Made by a program: the position numbers and the translations under genes. A stretch of 64,000 nt of DNA from Albula goreensis (Eukaryota; Chordata; Actinopteri; Albuliformes; Albulidae), in the NCBI GenBank assembly GCA_022829145.1, contig CM040746.1, forward strand, positions 31,435,712-31,499,711, written 5' to 3'. The notes beneath the pieces are model-generated. The model saw only the letters and a program-made list of their open reading frames with translations, made no database searches and was not told the origin of the DNA. Positions 1-11,769 of this stretch are shown here, piece by piece. Each line of letters starts with the position of its first letter. The stretch's first letter is position 1.

Positions 1-1120
1 TGTATCTATTAGCGAATCATAATTCAGGTGTATTTGCTTCATGGTGTATCTATTATGTGTGTATTTTCATACCCACATTAAATTACGATTAACTGTGGTT
101 AAAACTATAAGTAAATAAATCAACTGATCTCCTTGCTTTCAATATCACAGGCTTGCTGAAAGAACTGTGTCTCAGTCATTTTCCCCAAGATGGATTGATA
201 GAAGGTCCAGAATACCGTATTATTGAGTGTTAAATGAAAGACAGGTAAGGGACTGGGAATCAGACGCCAAGGAAAGTTTGGCATATCAGGCTTCTTTTGT
301 ATGCTTATATGATTAATTTTCAAAATCCATTCACTAATCTTTTAATACTCTTTTGCCTGTTTTTGGTGGTGGAAAGAATTATAATTGCAGGCCTTTTTCA
401 GACTATTTGACATTGACCAACTTAATAAATAACTTATTCAAGGTTGTACTTAATGTTGATTTTTTTCTTTCATTTTTACGTTTAACATTGTCCATTTGGT
501 AAAAATAAAGGAATATGTTTTTGCATATAAAATAGTGATGCCAGGAGTATGGTTATCAATATAGGCATTAATTAAACATCTAGATCAAAACAAGTTTTAT
601 TGCATTTATTAAAAGACAAATAGGAGATGGCACTGTGTAGAATAGTTAAATACTCTGTCTGAGTGTCTCCCTTATCTAAATACTTTGCCCACAATAATTT
701 GTCTGGGCAGGCATTAAATCTATTGAGCTAATTAAATTATTTGATAAATGAAGCAACCCTCTAATTCACTGGAATGAAAAAAGAATGTATTGCTATCTTC
801 CCATTATTCCCAGAATGCTCTTGGTGAGAACTGGAGTACCCCAGTTTTGGGTCGTTTGTCAGCCTCGGTTTCAGCAAGCACGTGGCTCATTGAAGCACTC
901 CAGAGCTGATGGCCATAGGATAATGGAGGGTGGGGGATGGGGGGTTGTTGAATCATCCCCTTTTGTTCACTTTAGTAAATTATTGTGCCATAAATTGCTG
1001 TAGCGACAGTCAGGAAAGAGATAGTGCCAAACCCTGAAAGAGAAAGATGGAGATTATTTATTTCTGCAACAATGATGGGATGAGAGAGCGCGATGTTTCT
1101 CTTTTTTGAATAATTTACTG
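1..1120. other. AT-rich non-coding DNA, no gene seen
   Basis: No supported gene. Short frames here lack codon bias, splice context and family resemblance. The stretch has long A/T runs and few CpGs, typical of fish intergenic or intronic filler. Confidence 0.7.
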
Positions 1121-1139
1121 TTCTCTGACCCTTCTCTTA

Positions 1140-1350
1140 TTTTTGGTGATGTCATTTATGTGTTTCAAGAGCCCTTCTCAGATAATCAGAATGATATGTT
1201 GTTTAATCTCCATGCAAAAGCTCCCGGAGCTTATTTCCACCAATAAAATACAACTGAGGCATCCGTTGAGGCAGACACTTGTCCTGCTGTACAGTGAAAC
1301 TGATAACAGCCCAGTACAGGTGGCAAAGGTAGTTTGTAGTATTACTGCTC
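1140..1350. promoter_or_regulatory. candidate conserved non-coding element
   Basis: A mixed-composition block set in AT-rich filler. It contains GATAATCAGAATGATA and CCACCAATAAAATACAAC, dense in GATA-, homeodomain- and CCAAT-like words with few simple repeats. That texture resembles vertebrate enhancers. The + frame across it (1143-1355) shows nothing protein-like, so I do not read it as coding. No alignment could be made. Confidence 0.25.
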
Positions 1351-1489
1351 AGTAAACTCTGTACCAGTTAGCATATGATTGCATCTGATTGGTGGAAGTA
1401 TGCCTTTAGTGATTTAGTAACACAGTGCAAGAATACAGAACCTGGAGTTAATGTAAAGCTTCAGACATGCATAAATAGCTACAAATAGA

Positions 1490-1690
1490 GGCAACAGAGA
1501 TGCAGTAGCATCATCTGACAGGTTTAAACACATTACCGCTCTGCCTAATCTAGATCTTAATCCCATCAGTGCATAAGTGAGGTTTTTCAGCATGCAAATC
1601 ATTGTTATCTTGGCGATTTCAAGGTGCTCGTCTCTTGATTTTGATGTCGATGAAGATTTAATTCATTCTTCACACTGATTCTTACAGGGC
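1490..1690. promoter_or_regulatory. candidate enhancer with abutting octamer and Sox motifs
   Basis: The block has low repeat content and several homeodomain-type words. At 1592-1599 there is a perfect octamer ATGCAAAT (POU-factor site). It is followed with no gap by CATTGTT (1600-1606), a Sox HMG-box core. Paired POU/Sox sites are known in neural and stem-cell enhancers, but the classical order is Sox first and then octamer, so this is the reverse arrangement. Function is inferred. Confidence 0.35.
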
Positions 1691-2099
1691 TTTTTTAAAA
1701 ATGATTCTTCCTTGTGACAGGTGTTCTCCCTTTGCAATAATTTGTGGATAGATATAATGACATAAAACACATAAAGGAATTGAATATTTATGAGTCAATA
1801 GCAGCCCTTTTCCCTAATGTTTCTGGTTCATGATTCAGAGCTATCTATGTGTGCTGTTTTAAAAATATTTTTAAAATTACCACAAGAATCTAATCATTGA
1901 CAGAGAGGTGGGGCAGGCAGGAGGCTGCAGTTCAAATGATAGATGTTTTATTTTGTGAGAAGGAAGCCAAACCCCATTACGGCTGTCAGCTGTATCAGAT
2001 GTGAGTGTAAACAAGGCCAGATTGTATATATTTATGAGTAATGGAAACCTCTGTCTCACTCCAAACTCAAATTTATTGAATAGGGAAATTGTGTTGTAG

Positions 2100-2103
<4 letters not shown>

Positions 2104-2145
<42 letters not shown>

Positions 2146-2148
2146 CTC

Positions 2149-2219
<71 letters not shown>
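2104..2219. repeat. compound microsatellite (TC)n-(ATCT)n
   Basis: A (TC)n tract of about 19 units (2104-2142), a short break, then about 17 units of ATCT (to 2219), followed by more TC-rich sequence. The pyrimidine-rich strand is the + strand. The 84-codon open frame across it is an artefact of the repeat. Confidence 0.97.
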
Positions 2220-2220
<1 letters not shown>

Positions 2221-2239
2221 CCTCTCTCTCTTATGCACA

Positions 2240-4780
2240 CAGAGTGTGGGTTGGTCTGTCCTGCTCTGCTGATAGTAGATGGATTGTGTGGAGACGGTTA
2301 TTTTCTCCTGCTTATGTTTTGTTTTATTTTTGAGGATGGATAGTAGTGTAGTATAGCAATTCTGATATGTTCTACTGAAACTTGTGTTCTGGCTTTAATA
2401 AAAGGGTACTGAAAATCTCTCTTTGATGTTAGGATCACTTATCCAAAATTTATGCATGGTGTCCAGATGGGCTGTCAGCCAATCAGAATCAAGCATATTG
2501 TTGCACATGTTGTGTACTATTTTGTGCATTATTTGGTGAGACCAAATTTCTGGTGAAATCACTGGTGAAACAAAAGCAACAACAATATCTGCTGTTTGGG
2601 TATCATGGATATCTACAGTCTATTCTGTAAATATTTTAGTTTGATTGTGGTTGTTTTGGTGGATACTGATCACAGTAATACTTGCTTTAATTTTTAAATT
2701 GTGTCCATTTATTTCCTTATTTGCTATTATTTGTAAAATTGTTTACAGTTCTACAGTTTCTAGATATAATCTAGTAATAGTTAATAAAAAAGTGTATCTT
2801 AAAATTACATGTGATATGTAGTTATTTGTTAATATCATAGTAAGCCTTTATACATCATAATATACACAGTAATTAACCATTAATACATGTGTAATACTGT
2901 ATTATATAATGGTAATTAGTGAACCCTAAATGCATGTGTTGCCATGGTTTCTTCATTATCAATTTTTCTCCACATTATTCTGTGCAGGTCATCTGCCATA
3001 AGAGCTAGTTTCCTGGAGCATATTTCAGTCTTTCAGTTTGGCAGATACATTATCTGAACATTTTGTTACAATTCTCTGCTATTCAGAGCTTCACTTGCAT
3101 CCACTGGGTCTTTGGAGAGGGGCTTGTGAGATGCGCGGCTGGATCTTGGAACTCATTCTCTGCATCTTTTCTTCCTGTCCCCGTGGGGGTAAGAACAGTT
3201 AGTCTGTTCTTTCACCCTCCTGTCTTCTCCCTCTTTACCTCCTTTCACAGAGTCATTTCAATGGGTATGAGGGGACAAAAAAACTTCTTATTAAAAGACA
3301 TTGCAAATAAACAAAGTTATACACAATACCAAAAAAGCCATTTTATATTGGAAATTCATAGTTGGATGTTTGGACAGGATGCATGATGAGGACTACAATA
3401 CGTAAGTGAGGTCATCTTATGTCCGAGGCTGAGAACAGTGAAAACGGAACACCTTTGTGGAATTCAAAAGTATGCAAACCATTACAGAGGCTATACTGAT
3501 TATATCAACACTTTATCTCTTTTTAAATTCATTGTAGCTCAGTGTTGTATAGCAGTGTTGGATAGCTCAGTGATGTTAAATTTAATTCAGTGTGTTCTGG
3601 AGTCATTTATTTGTGGTGATCTTGACCATTAAATGGCCAATCTAACATACAGTATGTGTGGTTTGCCACATTCATTATCACCATTCAGACTGCTCCAGAA
3701 ACCTTCATTCATGTTTTTTATCTTTTATGTCTTCATTCCTTTGTACTCAAAAGTTGAAGCTGAAATTGAGTTGAGAAAAAGAGGTTCATTATTTCTAATC
3801 TAACAGTAGTGATGTAATCCAATTTGCACATACATCACTGAGGTGTTATTTTTGAGTACTAAAAAAATTTAATCAGGAATATTTAACTAAACATTACTCC
3901 CCAAAAATAACTTCACTCTTAATGTGACTGATTCAGATTTCACTTCTTTTTCAAGTCCATCTTTTCAACTCCAAGCTTGCTCCAAGAAAACTTTCTGCTG
4001 TTTGTCAACACAAAAATATGTTCCAGAGGCCAGCACCGTACCCTTTGTTTGAAGGGAGAGTCTCTCATCTCTTTCTGGTCCATGCATAGCAAATTTATTA
4101 TCAGGGGAAGACCAGAGAAAATGTCAATTCCTTTTCATATGTATAATTAGAGTCACTGCGTCACTATGAAAACATAACATCTTTTCAAGGTTGTTGGACA
4201 ATTCACGAGAGTTGTATGCATTCTGAACATGGCTGCCATGGGAAGCTCTGCCATGGCCTGGCATGGGATTTCCCACATAATGCTCGTAGATGGAGTTCAA
4301 AAAGAAAATTCCATTCTGGTAAAAAAAAAAAATTCAGAAATAAAGACATTCTCTCAGGTGATTCCACAGCATTTACATGATTTGGAGTAAGTAAATGTCT
4401 ATGGATGGGAGTTACTGAATGAGCCCCTACCCTTCCATATTTAATACCTTTGTGTCTGGCAAGAAATAAAACCATTCAGAACAAAGAGAGAGGATAAACA
4501 AGGAGACATCTAACAATCATAACACCCTGTCCATTTCTCTTATGTCATATTCTAAAAGCATCCTATTTATCACAAAATATGCTATTGCAGTGTTTTAGAA
4601 CTATCTGACTGTAAACACATTAAATTATTGTCTGCTTGAAAGGAGCATAAACAAAATTCTAGTATGAATGAAAAGTATGTGTGAAGTGAAATTATAAATT
4701 TCTGTAAATAATTAGGAATGCAAACAGTAAGAGACTTTTAAAAGTCTTACTCAACACTGTGACTTAGAAGCAATTTGATT
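2240..4780. other. AT-rich non-coding DNA, no gene seen
   Basis: No supported gene. The longest frames (for example 3063-3386, + strand) show no domain, codon bias or splice signals. Around 2820-2920 the DNA is particularly AT-rich, with many TAAT words. Confidence 0.65.
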
Positions 4781-4789
4781 TGGTTTAGC

Positions 4790-5030
4790 AGATGTCTCAT
4801 TTATCTGTAATTGAAGCTCTTGGTCTTGATGGATTCTGTGGGTGTCATTCACTGTGCCAGTATGACCAGACGGGACACTTATCAGGTGCTGCTTGTCAGC
4901 TCTAATTGGATTTCAGTTCTTTCAAGGGCTGTAGCCCCAGCTCAATTTTTCTTTTTCTTTTTTCTGCCTTTCTGTGACTGAGAAACGTCTCACAATCTTT
5001 GCCGTTGTCAAAGGTTCTAACTGATCCAAC
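4790..5030. promoter_or_regulatory. candidate conserved non-coding element
   Basis: A moderate-GC block without simple repeats. It includes TCATTTATCTGTAATTGAAG, CTTATCAGGTGCTG (an E-box next to a GATA-type word) and GCTCTAATTGGATTTC (homeodomain-type). This is enhancer-like texture only, with no coding potential seen. Confidence 0.25.
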
Positions 5031-5039
5031 AGGGTCCCT

Positions 5040-6100
5040 CCTACATGGTCCTAATGCTGTATCAGAACCAATGTCCAGTCCTGACCTCCCATGTGTGCCT
5101 TCTACAAATCACCTCCTTCTATACAGCTTGTTAAAAGTTACCGCATTGATAACGAAATAAAAGAAAAAACTTGGAGTAGAAGCAATAAATGCAAATTTTA
5201 GTCAGCGTTTTTCATAAAAAGTGACAATTGTAGTCTTTAATTGAATAAATTTGCCAGTTTGCATTTACTCATGAGTCAAAGTTAATACTTCATTTTGACT
5301 TATATTAGAGGGACACAAAAAGATGAGCCACCGCTCGTGTTATATGGATGTGCAATTCATTTCCAGGCACAGTGGATGGGGGAAACAGAAGGCCAGTTTT
5401 ACCCCCCTTTGTGTCCAAAATTAATATAATGAAATTATTCTGGATCCAACTTCAGTAAAATCAATTTATTTGTTATTAAATGTTTGATATCTTTAATTTA
5501 CTGGCCTACTCAAGCCTTGAGTAGTTATCTTGGAGGCAATGTTGTAATATCTAAAGAACTGGGAGTCAGCAATAACCTCACCGCTCGTAAAGGAAACCAA
5601 TTTAATGGTGATGATGATAGCAATAACCAAAGTTTAGTCGAAGTTCCTGACTATAATTCAAAGAAAACTTTAAACAGACACAAAATGTACAATGATATGC
5701 AGAATTGTAGCAACAGTGCATAGTACGCTACCCAATGAATAGTGCCTCAGACTTTACCTTCACTGTCGCAAGATAGTGTTTATGTTCTCTTTTTTCCTGA
5801 TTTTGGATCAAACTCCCAACATCACCTCTTTGCCCCATAGCAGGGTGGAAAGGGTGCATGTAAGAGGGATGGTTATGACCCTTCTTAATTCTAAAAGTGG
5901 TAATTGTATCTATAATAAATGTGGTATTTATGCATTGTTAGCATAGAAACAAAGATGCAAATAACAGTAATGATAGAGTATACATACTGTACAGCATAGC
6001 AGCAGGCATGGGGTGGTACAGTGGATTCCCTTGCAGTTGTGTCCTTATAGTCCATGGGACAGTGGGAGTGCTTTTTGAGGAGGCTCAGTGCCATTTTTCT
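5040..6100. other. AT-rich non-coding DNA, no gene seen
   Basis: No supported gene. Small frames at 5484-5723 and on the minus strand at 5891-6094 have no recognisable features. Confidence 0.65.
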
Positions 6101-6109
6101 GCTTCATTT

Positions 6110-6310
6110 AATCCATATTTACCCTCTGAAAGCCTGTCACACTCAACGCTCCCCAAGGAGTCCCCCTGGCCGGCAGACACTTGAGAGGATAGCTAAATGC
6201 CGCGCTGTAATCACACACCTCAAAAAACACAGCTGCCATCCATTTTCCATGCTGCAGATGAAGTTCGCATCGCAGGTACAGGGCAAACATCGAGGACCAG
6301 GTGATGGTGG
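6110..6310. promoter_or_regulatory. candidate conserved non-coding element
   Basis: A GC-richer islet with CpGs (AACGCT, GCCGCGCTG, TTCGCATCGC) inside CpG-poor flanks, and homeodomain-like GCTGTAATCACACAC. Frames are open on both strands (6054-6377 +, 6108-6290 -). That is usual for GC-richer non-coding DNA, and neither product is recognisable. Confidence 0.27.
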
Positions 6311-6319
6311 CAAGCAGGT

Positions 6320-7245
6320 TGGTACAACAGAAAGCCTGATTAGTCAGATTCTAGGCCCTATTTCCCACCTTTTATAAGGTGGCAGTTGCTCTAATGCAGG
6401 TTGACTCCCGAGTTTTAGACAGACACAGTTGAGTTTGTTCCCCTAAGCTCCAATGTTCTGAGAATTATTCATGAACTTTGGACACACAATTATACCTCAA
6501 GGCTGAACTTTGTGAAATTTATCAAGGTTAAATTGTGAAGATTACAGTTGTGTACATCACAGTGTATAATATGTCAAAATACTATGTCAAAATCATTTAA
6601 CGTAGATCCTCCTTCAACAACTAAAAACATGAGCATTTTACTGACTGCATTTGTATTAAACTGATCATTATTAAACTATTACATGTTCTGTCACACAACA
6701 TAATTCATACTATCGTTCTATATTTAACCAGGAAACTCCTAATGAGATCAAAATGAATTCAAAAAGGAGGACAGGGAATACAGGACAGCACTTAAAAGAC
6801 ACTCAACACATGAGTTCATCCCCATGCAGCAATGCCTGGGACTGGTTTTGTGGGCAGGGCAAAACGAGGGAACATCCATGTGGAAATACAGATCCACATA
6901 GGGACAGATGCTGCCTGCGCAAAATAATTAACACAGTTTTGTCTTCATGGACACAGTTAAGTATGTTTAGCAATCATCAAAATTTAGTTGAGAAACAACA
7001 TAACACTCGTGTGTAAAAGTTAGCGACAACTGTTGATTGTTTCCTCCTGTCCCTTTGGCTCATGCTGTGAGGAGAGAGATGATGAATCTCATTTCATCGA
7101 TGTATTTTAAGGTATTGATGTACTCCTGTGAAGTTTTTCCTTGTCTTCAATACAAACACAATTAACACCGTATCAAGCAGGTTACAACATGGCAAGACAA
7201 GATATGGCACCCGGCAAAAATGTATTTACCTTTCTATAATGTGTT
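6320..7245. other. non-coding DNA, no gene seen
   Basis: No supported gene. AT-rich, with an unremarkable 87-codon frame at 6753-7016. Confidence 0.65.
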
Positions 7246-7249
7246 TATT

Positions 7250-7316
7250 ATCAGTAGTAGTAGCAGCAGTAGTAGCAATAGTAATAGTATAGTAGTAATA
7301 GCTGTAGTAATAGGAC
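7250..7316. repeat. imperfect trinucleotide repeat (AGT/AGC/AAT)n
   Basis: About 20 degenerate units of AGT, AGC and AAT in a row. The degeneracy suggests an old, decaying microsatellite. Confidence 0.85.
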
Positions 7317-7319
7317 ATT

Positions 7320-7600
7320 ATATTGATTGACATATTTTGTATTTCATGCATTTGTTTTATGTCCTGTATTTATTTTACAGTGTCACCAACTTCATGTTAT
7401 TTCCTGGATTAAATAAATACATACATATTGAGAGATACTTTATTTAGCAATCAAGAGACACTCTATCACATTAAGAAGACAGCAGTTGTAAGTGCTTTAA
7501 ATGTACCAATTCAGATGTCTTGTTCAGTATGTCAGTCACCTGGGTTTAAATCCCTGGTAATATTTGTTGTTCTTTTTTTGTAGCTTTTTGTTGATTGTCA
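7320..7600. other. AT-rich non-coding DNA, no gene seen
   Basis: Nothing supported. GGGTTTAAATCCCTGG at about 7550 resembles a tRNA B box, but no A box or tRNA-like fold accompanies it. Confidence 0.6.
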
Positions 7601-7609
7601 TTGTTGTTG

Positions 7610-7810
7610 CTAAAGGGTGCTTGGCCAGGCCCTCAGGGGGCAGATATCTGTCCCCTCCCAGCGACCAGCCCACAGGCCTGGGGCGCTCAGCATCATTTAT
7701 CAGCTCTGCACGTCTGCCTGGCCGGCAGGACGTAAGGTTAGATTTGCACACGGATTATTCAAGCTTCCCCAGTCAGAGACACAGAGTCTCTGTTTGATCG
7801 GTGATCACAG
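7610..7810. promoter_or_regulatory. candidate conserved non-coding element, GC-rich islet
   Basis: A GC-rich block in AT-rich surroundings, with GGCCTGGGGCGCTCAGCATC followed by ATTTATCAGCTCTGCACGTC, and GGCCGGCAGGACGTAAGG. Three overlapping frames (7564-7797 +, 7617-7913 +, 7536-7751 -) are all open, so none is favoured. GC richness, CpGs and a lack of simple repeats suggest a regulatory element. Confidence 0.3.
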
Positions 7811-7901
7811 ACCTCATCTTGAGGTGACAGAGACTGCCAAGCAACTCCCGGACACAAAGTGGGACAAAGACTCCATTTCCTGTGAATATCCCTTTCCAAA
7901 A

Positions 7902-7944
7902 ACAAATAAATAAATAAATAAATAAATAAATGAATAAATAAATG
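7902..7944. repeat. (AAAT)n microsatellite
   Basis: About ten units of AAAT with one interruption (AATG). Confidence 0.95.
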
Positions 7945-7949
7945 AGCTC

Positions 7950-9670
7950 AATCCAGAGACCAGCAGGCTGTGGAGTTACAGAGAACCAAAGTCGACAAGA
8001 GATAATCTTTCCTATTCCCTATTTTATGTGTTTTTCTTTGAAATCATGTGGTTTTGACTTAAGAACAGACAAACACTATATTTTCTGTTTTTTTCCCAAT
8101 TAACCCATGCCCTGAGTGTCAGCGCTGAAAGTTGTAAGTCCAGGCCTCTTAAAGGAGAAGAAATCCCTGCTGTGAGCTGCAGTGTGCTGTGAGGCTCAGC
8201 TGGGTTGTCTGCCACCTCATAGAAAACGATTAAGAGCATTCTGCCATCATCAGACACAAAGGAGGGCAGTCTTTGAAAACTGTGGGATGGTTTGAAAAAA
8301 GGAGAAAAAGTCAGAGAATAGTCCATTGATGCTGTGCTATGGCGCTGCTGCTGCAGCTACCGCTGCTGTGGACTCGCTCTTCAGCGACGCTTTCCATTTT
8401 CAATTTTGAGCTCACAGCGTTTGAACTCTGGTAATGCGCTGTTCTGTATTTCAGCATGAGCCCAATAGTACTGGTCAGAATAAAGTACATCTTGGAGTGT
8501 ATACTGAGTTTTCAGCACCTTAGGCCTCCAAAGAGTCCTCTCAGGAGCAAAACAAAAACTAGGATGAGCATAAGGCTTTACCATATTAACTGCATGGCTG
8601 TGGGATACAGTTTGTGTAATATGCTTTTCAATCCACCACAGTGATTGTCCTCGGTGCAACAGTTAGCCTTTGATCAAGCATGCCTGTGTGGTTTCAATCC
8701 GAGTGTAGCCTGAATATGTCACGTCCCAGATGCACATTGACTGATAGACCATTTGGAAAACATAAGCTCATCATATTTTTGCCATAATATGCACGTAAGC
8801 GTATTGGTGCCCTCAGATTTCTGAGCATTCATCTGTCTGGCGTACAAGCATGTGTTTATGTTTATGTTTACTACAAAACAATCACCAGCGGATTGTCAGC
8901 TCTGAATGGCCACTTAAAATTGGAGTCCTGCCTTCTTGAGTTCAAGACGGGTTATATGCTGCTATTTACTGCTGGTTTACTGGCAAAAAGCATCACCCAA
9001 CCTGGGCATAATGGAGCCTGTAGTCTGTCATGCTCATAAGCCTGACAAGTGAGGTTATATGCAATGAGATTCATTGCTAAACTTCATTTGTAAGCTCTGG
9101 TTTGGGTCAATGAGTATGCACTTAGCTTTAAGCACCTCATTTAGCAGTATGCACATAGGTTTTTTATGGCTTTTAGATGTAATTGCAGTTTAATGTTTCA
9201 AAGACACCGGATGAGTGACATTTGCCCTTTAAGGTATTGAGTCATTGTGTTTTAAAAAGTGAAATTAGGTGTTAGATTTAGTTAGACCGAGGCCCTAGAA
9301 GATGTTATTGTCCAATCGTCCAAATAATGGCTTTAGGATTAAGTCCAATTGATTGTCCTTCAGTTCTTTCTCTTTTGTCTTTCTCTCTCCTTTTTTGTAA
9401 TTTTAGTTGTGTTTTCACTTGAGCAGCAGTGAACAAATAAAGCTGCCCAGGGATAACTAACAGTCTTGAGTACAGAGCAATATGCAGTAAGCAACGGGCC
9501 ATGATACCTTAGCAATGCAATTACACACCAGGTACTATTATCCAAATTAATGGACTGTTTTATATTCTTACTGCTACAGATAAATACTTTGAAGACATGG
9601 GGCCAAATTAAATGTGACATAACAGAGGAACTTAATTAATTTAGTAAAAGTATGCCATGTAATTATACTG
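7950..9670. other. non-coding DNA with two weak regulatory-like islets, no gene seen
   Basis: No supported gene. 8090-8330 and 8880-8950 are less AT-rich and contain words such as CAGCGGATTGTCAGCTCTGA, which look element-like. The minus-strand frames at 8024-8326 and 8381-8659 are unrecognisable. Confidence 0.5.
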
Positions 9671-9679
9671 TAGGCGTAA

Positions 9680-9860
9680 GTTACTTGCACACCTAATATC
9701 CACGTCGGTTTCATTGATAAATAATAATAGAGTGATGCATTCCGGACTGTGATAATGGCCTGTCTTGCTGTAGGGCCTTAAGACATTAATTTTTACCGTA
9801 CAATAGGCCAAGTGTCTTGTAATTGCTTGACTTACATGATTTTTTATGTTACCAGGCAAG
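9680..9860. promoter_or_regulatory. candidate conserved non-coding element
   Basis: Includes CCGGACTGTGATAATGGCC, AGACATTAATTTTTACCG and CTTGTAATTGCTTGAC. Homeodomain-type TAATTG/ATTAAT words are spaced over about 150 bases without simple repeats. Texture only. Confidence 0.27.
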
Positions 9861-9869
9861 GGTTATTTA

Positions 9870-10770
9870 ACTTTTCAAATAGTTATGGTTTGACAATTAA
9901 TAACTCTGGCAATTAAATACATTTTATTTGCAAGAATATTTCCCTACCAGCCTGTATTTATTAGAAAAAAAAACATCTACGTTTGTTTGTGCTCAGGTCG
10001 AATGCTTTTCAAAACCCAGCTATAATCAGAGAAAAAGTTGTCTGTCCACCTGGTGTTATGTTTTTCTCAGGGCTCACAAAGATTATCATAAACTGAATGA
10101 ACTGAATGTTTAGTATAGGAGCTATTTTCCACAGAACTTTACTCTGTGGCATTTGCAATAAAAGATTGAAAAAATTTGTAAAAATCTATAAATACTAAAT
10201 GATTGGCAAGTGGCAGACTAGATATCATTTCATTACTTCAGGAGCTCTTTCATAGTTGTGCATGCTTCATTATTACACTTCTGGTGGAGAAAGGCAGACT
10301 CTATGGTGTTCAGGTCACCACCAGTGTGTTGATGAGACTGTTTGTGCGAAGCAAGAGTGGTTATTTTTGTAACAACCAGTTCAGCTTCATTTTTGCAATC
10401 AAGAAAAGAAATATGGGAATGTGTGACTTCACAAATGCTTTACTTTTTGACATTTTACAACATGCACAGCCTGCTTGGTGCTTTGGAGAATGCTGATTAA
10501 AATCAACAATACCCCCATGCAATTTACTTCAGCATTAAGTTTAAAACAGTCACTGAAATTATTTCTCTCCACAAAAGAAAACAGGGTAAATAGACATCAA
10601 CATTAAAAGCTAATGGAATATAAGGCATTCCAATAAGTAATTCGGTGGAATAAATTCTCATACATTGTGAATGTGTTTAAAGGGAGTTTATTATTAAGCC
10701 GTGAGTGTTTAGTGTTTGATCTTGGGCTTGCAGTCCTAAGGGACAGAGTCTTCCCTGACCATCCTGGTGG
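9870..10770. other. AT-rich non-coding DNA, no gene seen
   Basis: No supported gene. The 97-codon frame at 10203-10496 has no domain signature. Confidence 0.6.
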
Positions 10771-10773
10771 TAA

Positions 10774-10794
10774 GGGGGCGGGGGAGTGGGGGGG
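10774..10794 (+). other. potential G-quadruplex motif
   Basis: G5-C-G5-AGT-G7. The last run can split, so four runs of three or more G with short loops are available on the + strand. It stands just before the pentanucleotide array. Confidence 0.6.
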
Positions 10795-10797
10795 CGA

Positions 10798-10875
10798 GTG
10801 CTGTGCTGTGCTGTGCTGTGCGGTGCTGTGCTGTGCTGTGCTGTGCTGTGCTGTGCTGTGCTGTGCTGTGCTGGG
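10798..10875. repeat. (CTGTG)n pentanucleotide microsatellite
   Basis: About 15 units of CTGTG with one substituted unit (CGGTG near the start of the third decade) and a degenerate end (CTGGG). It produces long Cys/Ala-rich or Gln/His-rich frames in all phases; these are artefacts. Confidence 0.96.
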
Positions 10876-10879
10876 CTGT

Positions 10880-11420
10880 AAATGGAGAGCACAATGGGAG
10901 ATGAGGCACATTGTGTTTTTATACCAATCCTGCTTTGGCTGGTGAAGGAACTTAGGTAAGAGGGAGTCTAAAAACATGTCTCCTAAAATATCCAAAAAAA
11001 CAATAGTTAATTCAAATAACCCTCAACATTACGTTTTATTTGTACCACAACACTTTCTCAAAAAAAAGCCCTGCTGACCCCAGCCATAAACCACAGAACA
11101 CAGATAACTGGAACATCTGCTAAACAAAAGTGTGCAGAAATTTCTCATAAAGGGTTATATCCTAAATGTGGTCTGCATTTTGGGAAACAGTGAATCCAAA
11201 AATATAAATAAATAAGGTTTTGCTCTGTTGCATCAATTTACTTTGGCTTGCAGCTCAAAAAAGAAATACAGAGCTTCTTTCTTTCCTCTAAGGAAAACAA
11301 TAAAAAAGGCAAATCTGGAGATAATATTAGTTTGGGGAGATCAGATTGGATAGTGCACACTCAAGCCGTCGTACACACCACCACTGTGGCACAGTCTCAT
11401 TGCGTTTGCTGTACACCGCG
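10880..11420. other. AT-rich non-coding DNA, no gene seen
   Basis: No supported gene. A-rich runs and small unrecognisable frames. Confidence 0.65.
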
Positions 11421-11429
11421 TGCAATTTT

Positions 11430-11760
11430 GACACCGTGCTGAAATCCATTATATCTCCGGATCCCCCAGGAAAGTGGAGGCCGGCCTGTGAGCGTCATTA
11501 ATGCAAACCATAGGGGCAGGGAGGAGGATGTTTTGATGTATGAAAATGTATCATATTCATTTTCAAATACAGATATCCAGGGCCTGTGTCCCTAACAGAG
11601 AGGGAGGTGTGTTTTTGCAGCAGTGGTGTAGACATGGGTAGAGGCCTGGTGCCAGCCCATGATTATTTCAGAGCCATGTTGAGTGGCTCTGACACGGCTT
11701 GGGGGTGCTGAGGGCCGGAGATGGCAGGTGACCACTGCAGACCCCATCTGGAGCTTTGTG
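11430..11760. promoter_or_regulatory. candidate conserved non-coding element
   Basis: A GC-richer block with GGCCGGCCTGTGAGCGTCAT followed by TAATGCAAACC (an octamer-like word next to ATTAAT), then GTTGAGTGGCTCTGACACGG. The minus-strand 143-codon frame (11592-12023) runs out of this block into AT-rich DNA and shows no domain. Confidence 0.3.
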
Positions 11761-11769
11761 TTTTCATTT

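Noticed and set aside
2104-2219. Tandem short repeats resembling a repeat array
   Set aside because: Units are 2-4 bases with no spacers, so this is a microsatellite and not a CRISPR array. No CRISPR-like direct repeat/spacer pattern exists anywhere in the window.
7536-7560. tRNA B-box-like GGGTTTAAATCCC
   Set aside because: No A box at suitable distance and no tRNA-like stems. Probably chance.
10603-10995. 130-codon minus-strand frame and partners on the + strand
   Set aside because: All run through the CTGTG array, which is stop-free in every phase. Products are simple Cys/Ala/Val or Gln/His/Ser repeats.
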